A stretch of 64,000 bases of DNA, from the NCBI RefSeq assembly GCF_014857905.1, contig NZ_JACYXE010000009.1:1-64000 (forward strand). Direction: 5' to 3'. This DNA is from Agilicoccus flavus. GTDB lineage: Bacteria > Actinomycetota > Actinomycetes > Actinomycetales > Dermatophilaceae. Positions 45,990 to 56,581 of the stretch are shown in pieces. The first letter of the stretch is position 1, and the number at the start of each line of letters is the position of its first letter. A model generated the notes under the pieces. That model did no database searches, was not told where the DNA came from, and saw only the letters and a list, made by a program, of their open reading frames with translations. Position numbers and translations under genes: made by a program.

Positions 45990-46017
45990 GCTTAGCTCAA
46001 CTCCGTAGCTTAGCTCA
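45990..46017. promoter_or_regulatory. Direct-repeat operator upstream of marR-MFS
   Basis: GCTTAGCTCA occurs twice (45990-45999 and 46008-46017) with start-to-start distance 18 bp; the second copy extends the near-palindrome AGCTTAGCT. It lies 29 bp before the marR start in an unusually AT-rich patch. It is a good candidate for the MarR binding site. Confidence 0.6.
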
Positions 46018-46099
46018 GCATTCCGCGGGCCGCACGACGACGCCCCCGCCGCCGGGGAGGCGACGGGGGCGACGGAGGCGACAGAGGCGGCCCGGACGC

Positions 46100-47590
46100 T
46101 CAGGCGGCGCCGAGGAACGACTTGATCGGGTCGATCGCGAAGTACACGACGAAGAGCACCGCGATGAGCCACATGAGCGGGTGCAGCTCGCGGGCGCGGC
46201 CGCGGGCGATGCGGATGACGACGTACGTGACGAAGCCCGCGCCGATGCCGGCCGTGATGGAGTACGTGAACGGCATGAGCACGATGGTGAGGAACGCCGG
46301 GATGGCGATGTCCATGTCGTGCCAGTCGATGCCCGTGACCTGCTGCATCATGAGGAACCCGACGATGACGAGCGCCGGGGTGGCCGCCTCGTACGGGACG
46401 ATCGCGACGAGCGGGGCGAGGAACGTCGCGAGCAGGAACAGGATGCCGGTGACCACGGAGGCGAACCCGGTCCGGGCGCCCTCGCCCACCCCGGAGGCCG
46501 ACTCGATGTAGGCCGTGTTGCTCGACACGCTCGCGGCGCCGCCGGCCGCCGCGGCGAGGGAGTCGACGACGAGGATGCGCTGGGTGCGGGGCGGGTTGCC
46601 TTCATCGTCGAGCAGGTCGGCCTCCGCGCCGATGGCGACCATGGTGCCCATCGTGTCGAAGAAGTCGGCGAGCATGAGCGTGAAGACGAGCAGCGCGGCG
46701 GAGACGATGCCGATCTTCTCGAACGACCCGAGCAGGCTGAACTGCCCGACGAGTCCGAAGTCGGGCGGGTCGATGATGTCGCTCGGCAGGGCCGGGACGT
46801 TCAGGCCCCACCCCGTGGGGTTGACGACCTTTCCGGTCGCGTCGGTCTGGCTGCCGACCCCCACGATCGCCTCGACGACGATCGCGAGGATCGTGCCCCC
46901 GACGATGCCGTAGAGGATGGCGCCGCTGACGCGCTTGACCATCATGACGATGATCGCGAGCAGGACGATGACGAAGACGAGGCTGGGCCACCCGGCGAGG
47001 AAGCCGCCCGGGCCGAGCTGCACGGGCGTGGCCGGCGCCTTGCGCACGATGCCCGCGTCGAAGAGCCCGATGAGCGTGATGAACAGGCCGATGCCGACGC
47101 TGATCGCCGTCTTGAGCTGGGCGGGGATCGCGTGGAACACGGCCTGGCGGAAGCCGGTGAGCACGAGCAGCAGGATGATGATGCCCTCGAGGACGACGAG
47201 CCCCATCGCGTCGGCCCACGTCATCCGCGGCAGGCTGGCAATGCCGAACGCGACGAACGCGTTGAGCCCGAGCCCGGTCGCGAGCGCGAGCGGGAAGTTC
47301 GCGACGAGCCCCATGAGGATCGTCATGACGCCCGCGACGAGCGCCGTGCCGGAGGCGACGAGGGCGAGGTCCGGCTCGGTGCCGCCGCCGAGGAACCGGC
47401 CCGTGCCGTCCTGCACGGTGCCGATGATCAGGGGGTTGAGGACGACGATGTACGCCATCGTGAAGAAGGTCGCGACGCCGCCGCGGATCTCGCGGCCGAT
47501 CGTCGAACCGCGCCGGCTGATGGAGAAGAAGCGGTCGACGCCGCTGCGACCGTCGGCGCGGGTGGTGGTAAGGGGGGGCGCGCTGCTCAT
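46100..47590 (-). CDS. NCS2 purine permease, AzgA/PbuG-like
   Basis: The 496-residue protein has about 12-14 membrane segments and the AzgA-group signatures TIGREIRGGVATFFTMAYIV, LGLNAFVAFGI, LADFFDTMGTMVAIG, SSNTAYIESASGVGEGARTG and MPFTYSITAGIGAGFV. It is a proton-coupled importer for guanine, hypoxanthine or adenine. TAGGCT lies 7 nt before ATG 47590 with no Shine-Dalgarno sequence. The 147-bp gap upstream is too short for a purine riboswitch plus promoter, and none is seen. Confidence 0.92.
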   Translation of the reverse strand: MSSAPPLTTTRADGRSGVDRFFSISRRGSTIGREIRGGVATFFTMAYIVVLNPLIIGTVQDGTGRFLGGGTEPDLALVASGTALVAGVMTILMGLVANFPLALATGLGLNAFVAFGIASLPRMTWADAMGLVVLEGIIILLLVLTGFRQAVFHAIPAQLKTAISVGIGLFITLIGLFDAGIVRKAPATPVQLGPGGFLAGWPSLVFVIVLLAIIVMMVKRVSGAILYGIVGGTILAIVVEAIVGVGSQTDATGKVVNPTGWGLNVPALPSDIIDPPDFGLVGQFSLLGSFEKIGIVSAALLVFTLMLADFFDTMGTMVAIGAEADLLDDEGNPPRTQRILVVDSLAAAAGGAASVSSNTAYIESASGVGEGARTGFASVVTGILFLLATFLAPLVAIVPYEAATPALVIVGFLMMQQVTGIDWHDMDIAIPAFLTIVLMPFTYSITAGIGAGFVTYVVIRIARGRARELHPLMWLIAVLFVVYFAIDPIKSFLGAA

Positions 47591-47737
47591 GGGCGGAAGC
47601 CTAGAGGGGGCCGCGCGGCGGCCCGAGGGGCGCCCGAACGGCGGACAGCGGGCGCTCGCCCCGAGGCGACATGCGCGCCCGGCGTCCCGCCGCCGCGCGC
47701 GCAGAATCGCGTGGGCGGCGACGTCGGGCGGTCCGGC

Positions 47738-48478
47738 TCAGCCCGGGACGACGTCGTAGGCGAGGTCGTCGAGGAGCGGCTCGAGGACGACCTCCGGGCG
47801 CGGGGGCACGTCGGTCTCGCTGTGCGCGCCGCACCCGTGGTCGAGGCTGACGACCTTGCCGTCGGACGGCGACCATCCGTTTGCGCACACGCCGAAGACG
47901 GCGCGCAGCGCACCCGACAGCGGCAGGAAGTACCCGCACGTGGAGCACGGGGCCGCGGCCTGCTGGGCGACGTCGGCGTGGGGGCCGGCGTCCCCGTCGT
48001 ACCAGCGCTGGGCGGCGACGTCGCGACCCTCCGCGGAGAGCACGCGGGTGCGGCCGAGGCCGAGCTCCCACTGCGCCATCGCGTCGACGTCCTCGTCGCC
48101 CGTGGCCTCGAAACCGGGCTCGAGGAGCGCGTCGTCCTCCTCGTAGGGCAGGACGTCGCCCGCCCCGACGTCGCCCGGTCGGAGGCGCTGGGTGTAGGGA
48201 AGCCACTCCGGCGAGAGCACGGAGTCGTCGGTGGGCAGCAGGTGCGTCTCGCTCACCGTGACGGCGCGCGAGCGCGGCGCCCGGGAGACGGTGACGGCCC
48301 AGCGCCAGCCGCGGTAGGCCCGCGCCGTGCACCGGAACGAGTGCGTCGCGACGCGCTCGCCCTCCATGACGACGCCGAGGTGGTCGCCGACCGTGCCGGG
48401 CTCGGCGATCTCGAGCGCGGCCGCCCGGGCCGCGTCGACCGCGTCGGCGAGGGTGAGGTCCTTCTTCAGGGTGGGCAT
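47738..48478 (-). CDS. DUF3027 family protein
   Basis: The 246-residue actinobacterial DUF3027 protein starts LADAVDAARAAALEIAEPGTV and has SFRCTARAYRGWRWAVTVSR and PYTQRLRPGDVGAGDVLPY. Its C-terminal zinc-ribbon-like segment contains CSTCGYFLPLSGALRAVFGV, CANGWSPSDGKVV and DHGCGAHSE. No function is established. The four cysteines and the fixed linkage to the cold-shock gene (2-bp gap) suggest a nucleic-acid-related task. Confidence 0.88.
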   Translation of the reverse strand: MPTLKKDLTLADAVDAARAAALEIAEPGTVGDHLGVVMEGERVATHSFRCTARAYRGWRWAVTVSRAPRSRAVTVSETHLLPTDDSVLSPEWLPYTQRLRPGDVGAGDVLPYEEDDALLEPGFEATGDEDVDAMAQWELGLGRTRVLSAEGRDVAAQRWYDGDAGPHADVAQQAAAPCSTCGYFLPLSGALRAVFGVCANGWSPSDGKVVSLDHGCGAHSETDVPPRPEVVLEPLLDDLAYDVVPG

Positions 48479-48480
48479 CG

Positions 48481-48879
48481 TCAGGCTCCGTCGAGGTCGG
48501 AGGCCACGGCCCGCAGCACCGCCGCGACCTTGCCGGCGACCTTGGGGTCGGGGTAGTGGCCGCGACGCAGCTGCGTCGAGACGCCGTCGAGGAGCGTGAT
48601 GAGGTCCTCGACGATGACGACCATCTCGTCGGTGGGCTTGCGGTGCTTGGCGTGCTGGGCCGCGGCGATGGACGGGGCGCGGTCGAGCACGCTGACCTGC
48701 ATCGCCTGGGCGCCGCGGCGCCCCTGCGCCACGCCGAACTCGACCTTGGTGCCGGCCTTGAGCGTGGCCACGCCCGCGGGCAGCGCGTTGGCGTGCAGGA
48801 ACACGTCGCCTCCCGCGTCGTCGGAGAGGAACCCGAAGCCCTTCTCCGCGTCGTACCACTTCACCTTGCCAGTGGGCAC
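48481..48879 (-). CDS. Cold-shock-domain protein with C-terminal extension
   Basis: The 132-residue protein has a cold-shock domain in the first 67 residues: TGKVKWYDAEKGFGFLSDD (RNP1) and GDVFLHANAL (RNP2), then KVEFGVAQGRRGAQAMQV. A helical extension follows (TDEMVVIVEDLITLLDGVST), about doubling the size of a standard CspA. It binds single-stranded RNA or DNA. GTG 48879 is preceded by GGAAGG. It is co-transcribed with the DUF3027 gene. Confidence 0.92.
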   Translation of the reverse strand: MPTGKVKWYDAEKGFGFLSDDAGGDVFLHANALPAGVATLKAGTKVEFGVAQGRRGAQAMQVSVLDRAPSIAAAQHAKHRKPTDEMVVIVEDLITLLDGVSTQLRRGHYPDPKVAGKVAAVLRAVASDLDGA

Positions 48880-49055
48880 CTGCGCACACCTTCCCCGCCG
48901 CTCGAGGCGGCCGCCGTCATCGTTCGTCGTGGGCGGCGCGCCGAGTCCGCCGTCGGCGGACGGGCCTGCGCCGTCCTCACCAGGCTATCCGGTGGCACAA
49001 CACCCGGGCACGCGCGTTTCGTCCCGCGCACGGGCGGGGGCCGCGCACGCCCGGC

Positions 49056-50027
49056 TCAGGGCGTCGGGTCGATGCCGAACGTGCCGCTCCACGCCTGGCC
49101 CGGCTGCAGGACGATCAGGTCGCGGCCGGAGTCGAACGCGCCCGGCGGGCACGTCATCGGCTCCACGGCGACCCCCGTGCGCCGCCGGGCCGGCTCGAGC
49201 AGCGTGCCGCCGGAGTAGATCTGCAGCCACGGGAAGGTGGCGGCGTCGGCCCAGACGCGGGTCGTGCGCTCCGGCCCGCGCAGCTCCACGGTCCAGCGAC
49301 CGTCGGCGCCGGTGTCGAGATCGGTGTAGGCGAGGTCGACGTCGCGGTCGCCCACCGGGTCGTCCCCGCGGAAGTCGTTGCTCGGGTCGACGGGCACGAT
49401 CTGCGGCCCGCCGTCCGCCGCGCGGCCGGCCACGAGCCGGTCGTCGACGACGAGCCGGGAGCGGGCCGGCGCGACGAGGACGAGGTCGTCGACCCGCTCC
49501 TCCCCCGCCGTCACGTACGGGTGGGCGCCGAAGCCGAACGGCGCGGGGGTCTGGGACAGGTTGGTCGCGCGCGTCGTCACGGTGAGGCCGGACGCGCCGA
49601 GGGTGTACGTGACGTCGATGCGCAGGATCCAGTCCCAGCCCGGCTGCGGGAGGAGGTCGAGGCGCAGGGTCACCTCGTCCTCGGCCAGGTGCACCGCCGT
49701 GAACGGCAGCCAGCACGCGAGTCCGCCGAGGGCGTTGTGCCGCTCGGGCTCGGTGTGCGCCAGCAGACGCGTCGTGCCCTCGAAGGTGTACTCGCCGTCG
49801 CCGATGCGGTTCGGCCAGGGCACGAGCAGCTTGCCGCGGAAGGCGGGGCTCGCCTCGCCCTCGGCGAACCCCGAGATGACGGGCCGTCCGCCGACGTCGT
49901 ACCGCCGCAGCGCGCCCCCGACCTGGACGACGGTCGCGACGTGGTCGCCGTGACGGATCGTCCACTCCGTCCCGCTGGCCCCGGGGAGCCGCTCCTGGGT
50001 CGTGTCGTCGGTCTCGGCGTGGCTCAC
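49056..50027 (-). CDS. Aldose 1-epimerase family protein (GalM-like)
   Basis: The 323-residue beta-sandwich enzyme reads VQVGGALRRYDVGGRPVISG, LVPWPNRIGDGEYTFEG, HNALGGLACW, FGFGAHPYVT (catalytic histidine region), and the C-terminal LLEPARRRTGVAVEPMTCPP with the acid/base glutamate. It should interconvert aldose anomers; YihR-like or hexose-6-phosphate epimerase activity is also possible. GTG 50027 is fixed by GGAGG with 6-nt spacing. Confidence 0.88.
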   Translation of the reverse strand: MSHAETDDTTQERLPGASGTEWTIRHGDHVATVVQVGGALRRYDVGGRPVISGFAEGEASPAFRGKLLVPWPNRIGDGEYTFEGTTRLLAHTEPERHNALGGLACWLPFTAVHLAEDEVTLRLDLLPQPGWDWILRIDVTYTLGASGLTVTTRATNLSQTPAPFGFGAHPYVTAGEERVDDLVLVAPARSRLVVDDRLVAGRAADGGPQIVPVDPSNDFRGDDPVGDRDVDLAYTDLDTGADGRWTVELRGPERTTRVWADAATFPWLQIYSGGTLLEPARRRTGVAVEPMTCPPGAFDSGRDLIVLQPGQAWSGTFGIDPTP

Positions 50028-50113
50028 AGGGGTCCTCCGGGGGTGTGTCGTGAGTCGGGGTGTGTCGTGGATCGGGGCGAGGTCGTGGGTGGGGGGCGTC
50101 GGGATCGGGGCCG

Positions 50114-51775
50114 TCACCGGGCTCGTGCGCCGGCCGCGGGCGGCAGGCCGAGGAGCTCGAGCGCCTGCGCGCGCATCTCGACCTTGCGGATCTTGCCCGT
50201 CACCGTCATGGGGAACGACGTCGTCACGTGGACGTAGCGCGGGATCTTGTAGTGCGCGAGACGACCGGCGCAGAACTCCCGGATCGCGTCGGCGTCGACC
50301 TCGTCGGCACCGTCGCGCAGGATGATCCACGCCATGAGCTCTTCACCGTACTTCTCGTCGGGGACCCCGATGACCTGCACGTCGGCCACGCTGGGGTGGC
50401 CGTAGAGGAACTCCTCGATCTCGCGCGGGTACACGTTCTCCCCGCCGCGGATGACCATGTCCTTGATGCGGCCGACGATCGCGCAGTAGCCGTCGTCGTC
50501 CATCGTCGCGAGGTCGCCGGTGTGCATCCAGCCCTCCGCGTCGATGGCCTCGGCCGTCTTGTCCTCGTCCTCCCAGTACCCGATCATCACCGAGTAGCCG
50601 CGGGTGCACAGCTCTCCGGCGCGCCCGCGGGGGGTCGGCTCGCCCGTCACCGGGTCGACGACCTGGACCTGCAGGTGCGGCATGACGCGCCCGACCGTCT
50701 CGGTGCGCCGCCGCAGGTCGTCGTCGGTCCGGGTCATCGTCGACACCGGCGAGGTCTCGGTCATGCCGTAGCAGATCGCGACCTCGCCCATGTTCATGCG
50801 CGCGACCACCTGCTTCATCACCTCGACGGGGCACGGCGAGCCCGCCATGATCCCGGTGCGCAGGGTCGACAGGTCGTAGGTGTCGAAGTCGGGCAGCCCC
50901 AGCTCGGCGATGAACATCGTCGGGACGCCGTACAGGCTCGTGCAGCGTTCGGCCACGACGGCCTCGAGGGTGAGCGCGGGGTGGAACGAGGGCGCGGAGA
51001 TGACCATGGCGGAGCCGTGGGAGGTGCACGCGAGGTTGCCCATGATCATGCCGAAGCAGTGGTAGAAGGGCACGGGGATGCACACCCGGTCGGTCGGGCC
51101 GTACCCGACGAGCTCGCCGACGAAGTAGCCGTTGTTGAGGATGTTGCGGTGGCTGAGGGTGGCGCCCTTGGGGAAGCCCGTCGTGCCGGAGGTGTACTGG
51201 ATGTTGATCGGGTCGCCCGGTGTCAGGGAGGCGGAGCGGTCCGCCAGTTCCGCGGCGCTCACGCCCGCGCCCGCCGCGACGACCTCGTCCCAGCTCGGGT
51301 CGCCCACGTAGACGACGTCGTGCAGGTCCGGGCACTGCTCCCGCACGTCCTCGACCATGGCCCGGTAGTCGCTGCTCTTGTGCCGCGTCGCGGACACGAG
51401 CGTCGACATGCCCGACTGGGTGACGACGTAGGCGAGCTCGTGGCTCCGGTAGGCCGGGTTGACGTTGACGAGGATCGCGCCGATCTTCGCCGTGGCGTAC
51501 TGCAGGAGGGTCCACTCGGGGCAGTTCGGCGCCCAGATGCCGACGCGGTCGCCGGCGTCCACGCCGCGCGCCATGAGGCCGCGGGCGAGGGCGTCGACGT
51601 CGGCGTCGAACTCCCGGTAGGTCCAGCGGCGACCACTCGGGACGTCGACGAGCGCCTCCCGATCCCCATGGGCGGCCACGGTGCGCTCGAGGTTCGCCCC
51701 GATCGTCTCCTCGAGCAGGGCGGGCTCCGTCGGGCCCGCGTCGAGCGAGGGGGTCGGGTTCTCGGGCGCGGTCAT
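50114..51775 (-). CDS. Acyl-CoA ligase (FadD-type AMP-binding enzyme)
   Basis: The 553-residue ANL-superfamily enzyme reads [20 protein letters not shown], the P-loop [79 protein letters not shown] and the lysine-containing [12 protein letters not shown]. It activates medium- or long-chain fatty acids to CoA thioesters. It resembles actinobacterial ligases used in fatty-acid degradation. GGAGG 8 nt before ATG 51775 supports the start. The 235 bp before the next gene contain only GC-rich sequence and the -10 box of that gene. Confidence 0.93.
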   Translation of the reverse strand: MTAPENPTPSLDAGPTEPALLEETIGANLERTVAAHGDREALVDVPSGRRWTYREFDADVDALARGLMARGVDAGDRVGIWAPNCPEWTLLQYATAKIGAILVNVNPAYRSHELAYVVTQSGMSTLVSATRHKSSDYRAMVEDVREQCPDLHDVVYVGDPSWDEVVAAGAGVSAAELADRSASLTPGDPINIQYTSGTTGFPKGATLSHRNILNNGYFVGELVGYGPTDRVCIPVPFYHCFGMIMGNLACTSHGSAMVISAPSFHPALTLEAVVAERCTSLYGVPTMFIAELGLPDFDTYDLSTLRTGIMAGSPCPVEVMKQVVARMNMGEVAICYGMTETSPVSTMTRTDDDLRRRTETVGRVMPHLQVQVVDPVTGEPTPRGRAGELCTRGYSVMIGYWEDEDKTAEAIDAEGWMHTGDLATMDDDGYCAIVGRIKDMVIRGGENVYPREIEEFLYGHPSVADVQVIGVPDEKYGEELMAWIILRDGADEVDADAIREFCAGRLAHYKIPRYVHVTTSFPMTVTGKIRKVEMRAQALELLGLPPAAGARAR

Positions 51776-51997
51776 GGCGGGACCTCCGTGCGGCGTTGCA
51801 GGGACGACGTGGGACGCGTCCCATCCTGCGGGCCGGACGCGCCCCCGACAACCGGATCGGGCGACGACGTCGACCTCGGCCGGACCCGGCCGGCATCGCG
51901 GCGGACCCAGCCGGCGTCGCGGCGGCACCTGACCGGCCGCCGCGGCCGAGGCGGGGTCCCGTCGCCCGCGGAGGGGACCCGACCTCGGGTCGCGGCG

Positions 51998-52003
51998 TAC
52001 CGT
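51998..52003 (+). promoter_or_regulatory. -10 box of a probable leaderless promoter for the helicase-associated gene
   Basis: TACCGT lies 7 nt before GTG 52011, with no ribosome binding site, and supports the GTG as the start. Confidence 0.45.
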
Positions 52004-52010
52004 TGATCGG

Positions 52011-54335
52011 GTGCCCACGCGACGTCGAACCGTCCGCAGCCTCGCGGACGACCTCCGCACCCGCCGCGACGACCAGCTCGGCGACCTGCTGACCGCCCGC
52101 CCCGACCTCGCCCGCCCGGCGCCGGCCGACGTCGGCGCGCTCGGGGCCCGGGCCGCGACCAGGCCGAGCGTGCAGCGCTGCCTCGACTCCCTCGACCGCG
52201 CGCACCTGCAGGTCCTCGAGGCCCTGCTCGTCACCGGCACCGACGCCGTCGACCCCGCCGCCGCGGCCGCCCTGCTCGGGGTCGGACCGCGGCGCCTGGG
52301 CCCCTACCTCGACCGGTTGTGGGAGCTCGCCCTGCTGTGGCGCGGCGAGCACTGGCACGTGGTCCGCACCGCCGCCGAGGTGCTCGGCCCGCACGTCGCC
52401 GGGCTCGCGCCGGGCGAACCGACCTCCCTGGTCGGACGCGACGGGGCCGGCGGGGCCGGCGGGGCCGGCGCGACGCGCACGACCGGGGCGGCGGAGCGGC
52501 TCGCGGCGCTCGGGGAGCGCGAGCCCGAGGCGCGGGCGCTGCTCGACCGGCTGACGTGGGGCCCGCCCGTCGGGCAGCTCGATCCCGCGGGTCCGCTCGG
52601 CGGCCTCGCGGAACAGCTCGTCGCCCACGGTCTCCTGCGGCGCGACGGCGGCCAGGACGGCGCGGTGCTCCTCCCCCGCGAGATCGCCCTGGATCTGCGC
52701 GGGGGACGCAGCCATGCGGCCTTCGAGACCGAACCACCGGCGGGAGCGGGCCGCGACGTCGCCCCGGAGGCGGTGGCCGCGGCCGGGGCCGGTCAGGCCT
52801 CGCTGTTGCTCGAGCAGGTCGACGAGATCGCGGGCTCCTGGGGTCCGCGTCCGCCGCGCGTCCTGCGCAGCGGCGGGCTCGCCGCGCTCGACCTGCGGCG
52901 GCTCGCCGCGTCGCTGGAGATCACGCCCGCGCACGCGGCGCTCGTGCTCGAGGTCGCCCACGCCGCGGGGCTCGTCGACGACGACGGCGAGCTCGACCCC
53001 GTCTGGGCGCCGACGCCCGAGTACGACGAGTGGCAGCGACACCCTGCCGCGGCGCGATGGGCGACGCTGGCCCGCGCCTGGCTCACCTCCACGCGGGCCC
53101 CGCACCTCGTCGGCACCCGGCCGCCGGCCGGCCGCGGCGCGACGTCGTCGATCAACGCCCTGTCGGAGGAGACGACCTGGCCGGCGATCCGTACGCTGCG
53201 CCGCGACGTCCTCGCCGAGCTGGCCGACCTGCCGCCCGGCCGGTCGCTGCGCGCCGACGACGTCCTCGCCCGGTTCGCGTGGCGCCGACCGCTGCGCACG
53301 TCCGGGCACGTCGCGGACGCTGTGCGGGCCGTGCTCACCGAGGCCGAGATCATCGGCGTCTCCGGGCGCGGCGCGCTCACGGAGGCAGGTCGGGCGCTGC
53401 TCGAGGGGGCGCCGCCGGAGCGCATCGCCGCGGCCGTGGACGCCCACATCCCGGCCCCGGTCGAGTCGGTGCTCGTGCAGGCCGACCTCACCGTCGTCGC
53501 GCCCGGCCGTCTCGAGGGGGCGCTCGCGGCGTTCCTGCGGCTCGTCGCCGACGTCGAGTCCCGCGGCGGCGCCACCGTCCACCGGCTGACCCCCGAGGGG
53601 GTCCGTCGGTGCCTCGACGCCGGGTGGTCGGCCGACGACGTCCTCGACGCGCTGCGCGACGCGTCGACCGGCCCGCTGCCCCAGCCGGTCGAGTACCTCG
53701 TCTCCGACGTCGCGCGGCGCCACGGGCAGGCGCGGGTGGGAGCCGTCTCGGCGTACGTGCGCAGCGACGACCCCGCGACCCTCGACGCCATGGCCGCGCG
53801 GGCCGAGCTCGCCCCTCTGCGGCTGCGGCGGCTGGCCCCGACGGTCCTCGTCACCGGGGTCTCGCCGACCGCGCTCGTGGACGCCCTGCGCGGGCAGGGC
53901 TTCACCCCCGTCGTCGAGGGCGCCGACGGCGGCCTCGTGCTCACGGCGGTCGACCACCGGCGGGCCGTGCCGCGCCGACGGCCCCCACGGGCGACGTCGA
54001 CGGCGACCTTCGACACGCAGGACGCGGCGACCCTCGTCTCCGCCCTGCGCGCCGGTGACGAGGCCCGCGCCGGCGCCGACCGCGAGGCCGCGGGACGCGT
54101 CGGCCCCTCGGTGCCGGCCTGCGATCCAGCGGTGACCCTCGCCCTCGTCCGGGAGGCGATCGCCGACCGCACCAACGTGTGGATCGGGGTCGCCGACGGG
54201 TCGGGCGGCACGACGCGCCTGCTGCTGCACCCCGAGCGCGTGGACGGCGGCCGGGTGCACGGGACCGTCGACGGCCGCACCAGCCCCCAGGCGTTCTCGG
54301 TGCACCGGATCACCGGGGCGCGCGCCGCCGACTGA
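52011..54335 (+). CDS. Helicase-associated (Helicase_C_3/XPB-DRD-type) domain protein
   Basis: The 774-residue actinobacterial protein starts [20 protein letters not shown], continues with winged-helix-like segments ([34 protein letters not shown]) and has the conserved [20 protein letters not shown] and [20 protein letters not shown] before [22 protein letters not shown]-terminal WYL-like strand set ([20 protein letters not shown]) ends it. It has no helicase ATPase motifs itself. In many actinobacteria it sits directly upstream of the XPB helicase; here xpb begins about 9.5 kb later. A GAGGAGGAG stretch near residue 145 comes from a 9-bp tandem repeat. Confidence 0.85.
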   Translation: MPTRRRTVRSLADDLRTRRDDQLGDLLTARPDLARPAPADVGALGARAATRPSVQRCLDSLDRAHLQVLEALLVTGTDAVDPAAAAALLGVGPRRLGPYLDRLWELALLWRGEHWHVVRTAAEVLGPHVAGLAPGEPTSLVGRDGAGGAGGAGATRTTGAAERLAALGEREPEARALLDRLTWGPPVGQLDPAGPLGGLAEQLVAHGLLRRDGGQDGAVLLPREIALDLRGGRSHAAFETEPPAGAGRDVAPEAVAAAGAGQASLLLEQVDEIAGSWGPRPPRVLRSGGLAALDLRRLAASLEITPAHAALVLEVAHAAGLVDDDGELDPVWAPTPEYDEWQRHPAAARWATLARAWLTSTRAPHLVGTRPPAGRGATSSINALSEETTWPAIRTLRRDVLAELADLPPGRSLRADDVLARFAWRRPLRTSGHVADAVRAVLTEAEIIGVSGRGALTEAGRALLEGAPPERIAAAVDAHIPAPVESVLVQADLTVVAPGRLEGALAAFLRLVADVESRGGATVHRLTPEGVRRCLDAGWSADDVLDALRDASTGPLPQPVEYLVSDVARRHGQARVGAVSAYVRSDDPATLDAMAARAELAPLRLRRLAPTVLVTGVSPTALVDALRGQGFTPVVEGADGGLVLTAVDHRRAVPRRRPPRATSTATFDTQDAATLVSALRAGDEARAGADREAAGRVGPSVPACDPAVTLALVREAIADRTNVWIGVADGSGGTTRLLLHPERVDGGRVHGTVDGRTSPQAFSVHRITGARAAD

Positions 54336-54427
54336 CCCTCGGGCACGCGGCGGCCCGGCGGCGGGGTCCGCGCCGATCCGAGGACCGGCGAGCCGCACCG
54401 ACGGGCCACCGCCGGCGAGCCCGCCGG

Positions 54428-56422
54428 TCACCAGATGCGGACGCGGTCCTCCTCGGCCAGCCACAACCCGTCGCCCGGTGCGACCTCGAACGCCTCGTGG
54501 AACTCGACGAGGTTGCGGACGATGTTCGCGCGCAGGTCCATGGGCGAGTGCGGGTCGAGGGCGAGGAGGCGGCGCGCCTCCTCGGGCCGGGCCGCCCCGC
54601 GCCACGCCTGGGCCCAGCCGGCGAAGAAGCGCTGGTCGCCGCTCAGGCCGTCGAGCACGGGCGGCGTCGCCCCGTCGAGCGAGATCCGGTAGGCGAGATG
54701 GGCGATGGTCACGCCCCCCAGGTCGCCGATGTTCTCGCCGACGGTGAGCTCGCCGTTGACCTTCTCGCCCGGCAGCTCGCGCGGGGACAGCGCGGAGTAC
54801 TGCGCGATGAGGGCCCCGGAAAGGGCGTCGAACCGTTCGCGGTCGTCGTCGGTCCACCACTCGGCGAGGTTGCCCGCGCCGTCGTAGCGGCTGCCCTGGT
54901 CGTCGAAGCCGTGCCCGATCTCGTGACCGATGACCGACCCGATCGCGCCGTAGTTCACCGCGTCGTCGGCGTCCGCGTCGAAGAACGGCGGCTGGAGAAT
55001 GGCGGCGGGGAAGACGATCTCGTTCATCGTCGGGTTGTAGTACGCGTTGACCGTCTGCGGGCTCATGTGCCACTCGCCGCGGTCGATGGGGCCGCCCAGC
55101 TTGGCGAACTCCCGGTCGGTCTCGAAGGCGAACCCCCGGGCGACGTTGCCGACGAGGTCGGCGGCGTCGAGCTCGTAGGCCGAGTAGTCGCGCCACTCGT
55201 CGGGGTAGCCGATCTTCGGGGTGAAGGCGCCGAGCTTGTCGAGCGCCTTGGCCCGCGTCTGCTCCCCCATCCACGCCAGCTCCGAGATGTCCTGCCGATA
55301 CGCGGCGATGAGGTTGTCGACGAGCGTGAGCATCCGCTCCTTGCTCTCCGGGGAGAAGTGCTCGGCCACGTACAGCCGGCCGGCCGCTTCGCCGAGGAGC
55401 ATGTCGACGAGTCCGATGCCGCGGCGCCAGCGCTCGCGGTTCTGCGGCGTGCCGGTGAGGGTGCGGCCGAAGAAGTCGAAGTCCTCCTCGACGAAGGTCT
55501 CGGGCAGATAGGGCGCCCGGGAGGAGAGGACGTGCCACCGCAGCCACGACCGCCAGGCGTCGAGCGGCTCGTGCTCGACCGCGGCCGACAGGCCCTCGAG
55601 GTAGCTCGGCTGGACGACGACCGCCGGGTCGAGGGCGCCGGCCGGGGCGCCGAGGGCGTCCGCCCACGCGTCGAGGTCGATGGGGGGCGCGAGGTCGGTC
55701 AGCTCCGCCCGCGTGAGCTTGGTGTATGTCTTCACCGCGTCGCGGGAGGCTACGCGGTCCCAGTGGGACCGGGCGAGCCGCGTCTCGAGCGCCACGACGG
55801 CCGCGGCCTGCCCGGCCGCGTCGTCGAGGCCGGCGAGCGCGAACATCCGCTCGACGTGGGCGACGTAGGCCGCGCGCGTGGCCGCGTGCTGGTCCTCGCG
55901 GTAGTAGGCCTCGTCGGGCAGGCCGAGGCCGGCCTGGTAGAGGTACACGACGTAGGAGTCGGAGGCCCGCTTGTCGGGCGCCACGTAGGCGGCGAGCGCA
56001 CCCGAGACCCCCGCCCGCATGAGGCGCCCCTGCGTGGCGAACAGCTCGGTGGCCGAGTCGATCGCGTCGACGGCCGCGAGGTCGGCCCGAACGGGCTCGA
56101 GCCCGGCCGCCTCGATGCGCTCGGTGTCCGTGAACGAGGTGAACAGCGCCCCGACCTTCTCCTGCGCGGCCGCCACCTCCGGGTCGGCCGCTTGCGCCCC
56201 CGCGGCGGACCGGCCACCCTCCTCGACCACCGCGGCAGCCCGCTCGATGAGCGCCCGCACGTGCTCCTGCGCCTGGTCGCGCAGCATGTCGAAGGTGCCG
56301 TACCGGCCCTTGTCGTCGGGGATCGGCGTCGAGGCGACCCACCCCCCGTTGACGTACCCGAACAGGTCGTCCTGCGGGCGGATCGTCGTGTCCATGCCGG
56401 TGGTGTCGATGCCGGAACGCAT
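54428..56422 (-). CDS. M13-family metallopeptidase (neprilysin/PepO-like)
   Basis: The 664-residue zinc endopeptidase starts RPQDDLFGYVNGGWVASTPI, then has the substrate-binding VNAYYNPTMNEIVFPAAIL, the zinc site VIGHEIGHGFDDQGSRYD, the third ligand GENIGDLGG and the canonical RVRIW end. No signal peptide is evident, as for other actinobacterial members, so it probably acts on peptides in the cytosol. Length is typical for the family. It is convergent with the helicase-associated gene. Confidence 0.95.
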   Translation of the reverse strand: MRSGIDTTGMDTTIRPQDDLFGYVNGGWVASTPIPDDKGRYGTFDMLRDQAQEHVRALIERAAAVVEEGGRSAAGAQAADPEVAAAQEKVGALFTSFTDTERIEAAGLEPVRADLAAVDAIDSATELFATQGRLMRAGVSGALAAYVAPDKRASDSYVVYLYQAGLGLPDEAYYREDQHAATRAAYVAHVERMFALAGLDDAAGQAAAVVALETRLARSHWDRVASRDAVKTYTKLTRAELTDLAPPIDLDAWADALGAPAGALDPAVVVQPSYLEGLSAAVEHEPLDAWRSWLRWHVLSSRAPYLPETFVEEDFDFFGRTLTGTPQNRERWRRGIGLVDMLLGEAAGRLYVAEHFSPESKERMLTLVDNLIAAYRQDISELAWMGEQTRAKALDKLGAFTPKIGYPDEWRDYSAYELDAADLVGNVARGFAFETDREFAKLGGPIDRGEWHMSPQTVNAYYNPTMNEIVFPAAILQPPFFDADADDAVNYGAIGSVIGHEIGHGFDDQGSRYDGAGNLAEWWTDDDRERFDALSGALIAQYSALSPRELPGEKVNGELTVGENIGDLGGVTIAHLAYRISLDGATPPVLDGLSGDQRFFAGWAQAWRGAARPEEARRLLALDPHSPMDLRANIVRNLVEFHEAFEVAPGDGLWLAEEDRVRIW

Positions 56423-56581
56423 CAGGCGCAGCCCCCTCGAATCGTCGGTCCCGCCACCATAGGCGAGCCCCCTGACAGGGTGGCCGGGACCGCCGGGCCT
56501 CGCCCGGGCGGAGGTCCGGTCGGTCCGGCCGGCCCCGCCCGGGCAGGCCGCTCGACCCGTCGCGGTCGGCGTCGGCGGACG

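Noticed and set aside
50343-56342. A 1999-codon open frame on the minus strand
   Set aside because: It lacks any recognisable domain and overlaps well-supported genes (M13 peptidase, helicase-associated protein, acyl-CoA ligase) in the wrong frame.
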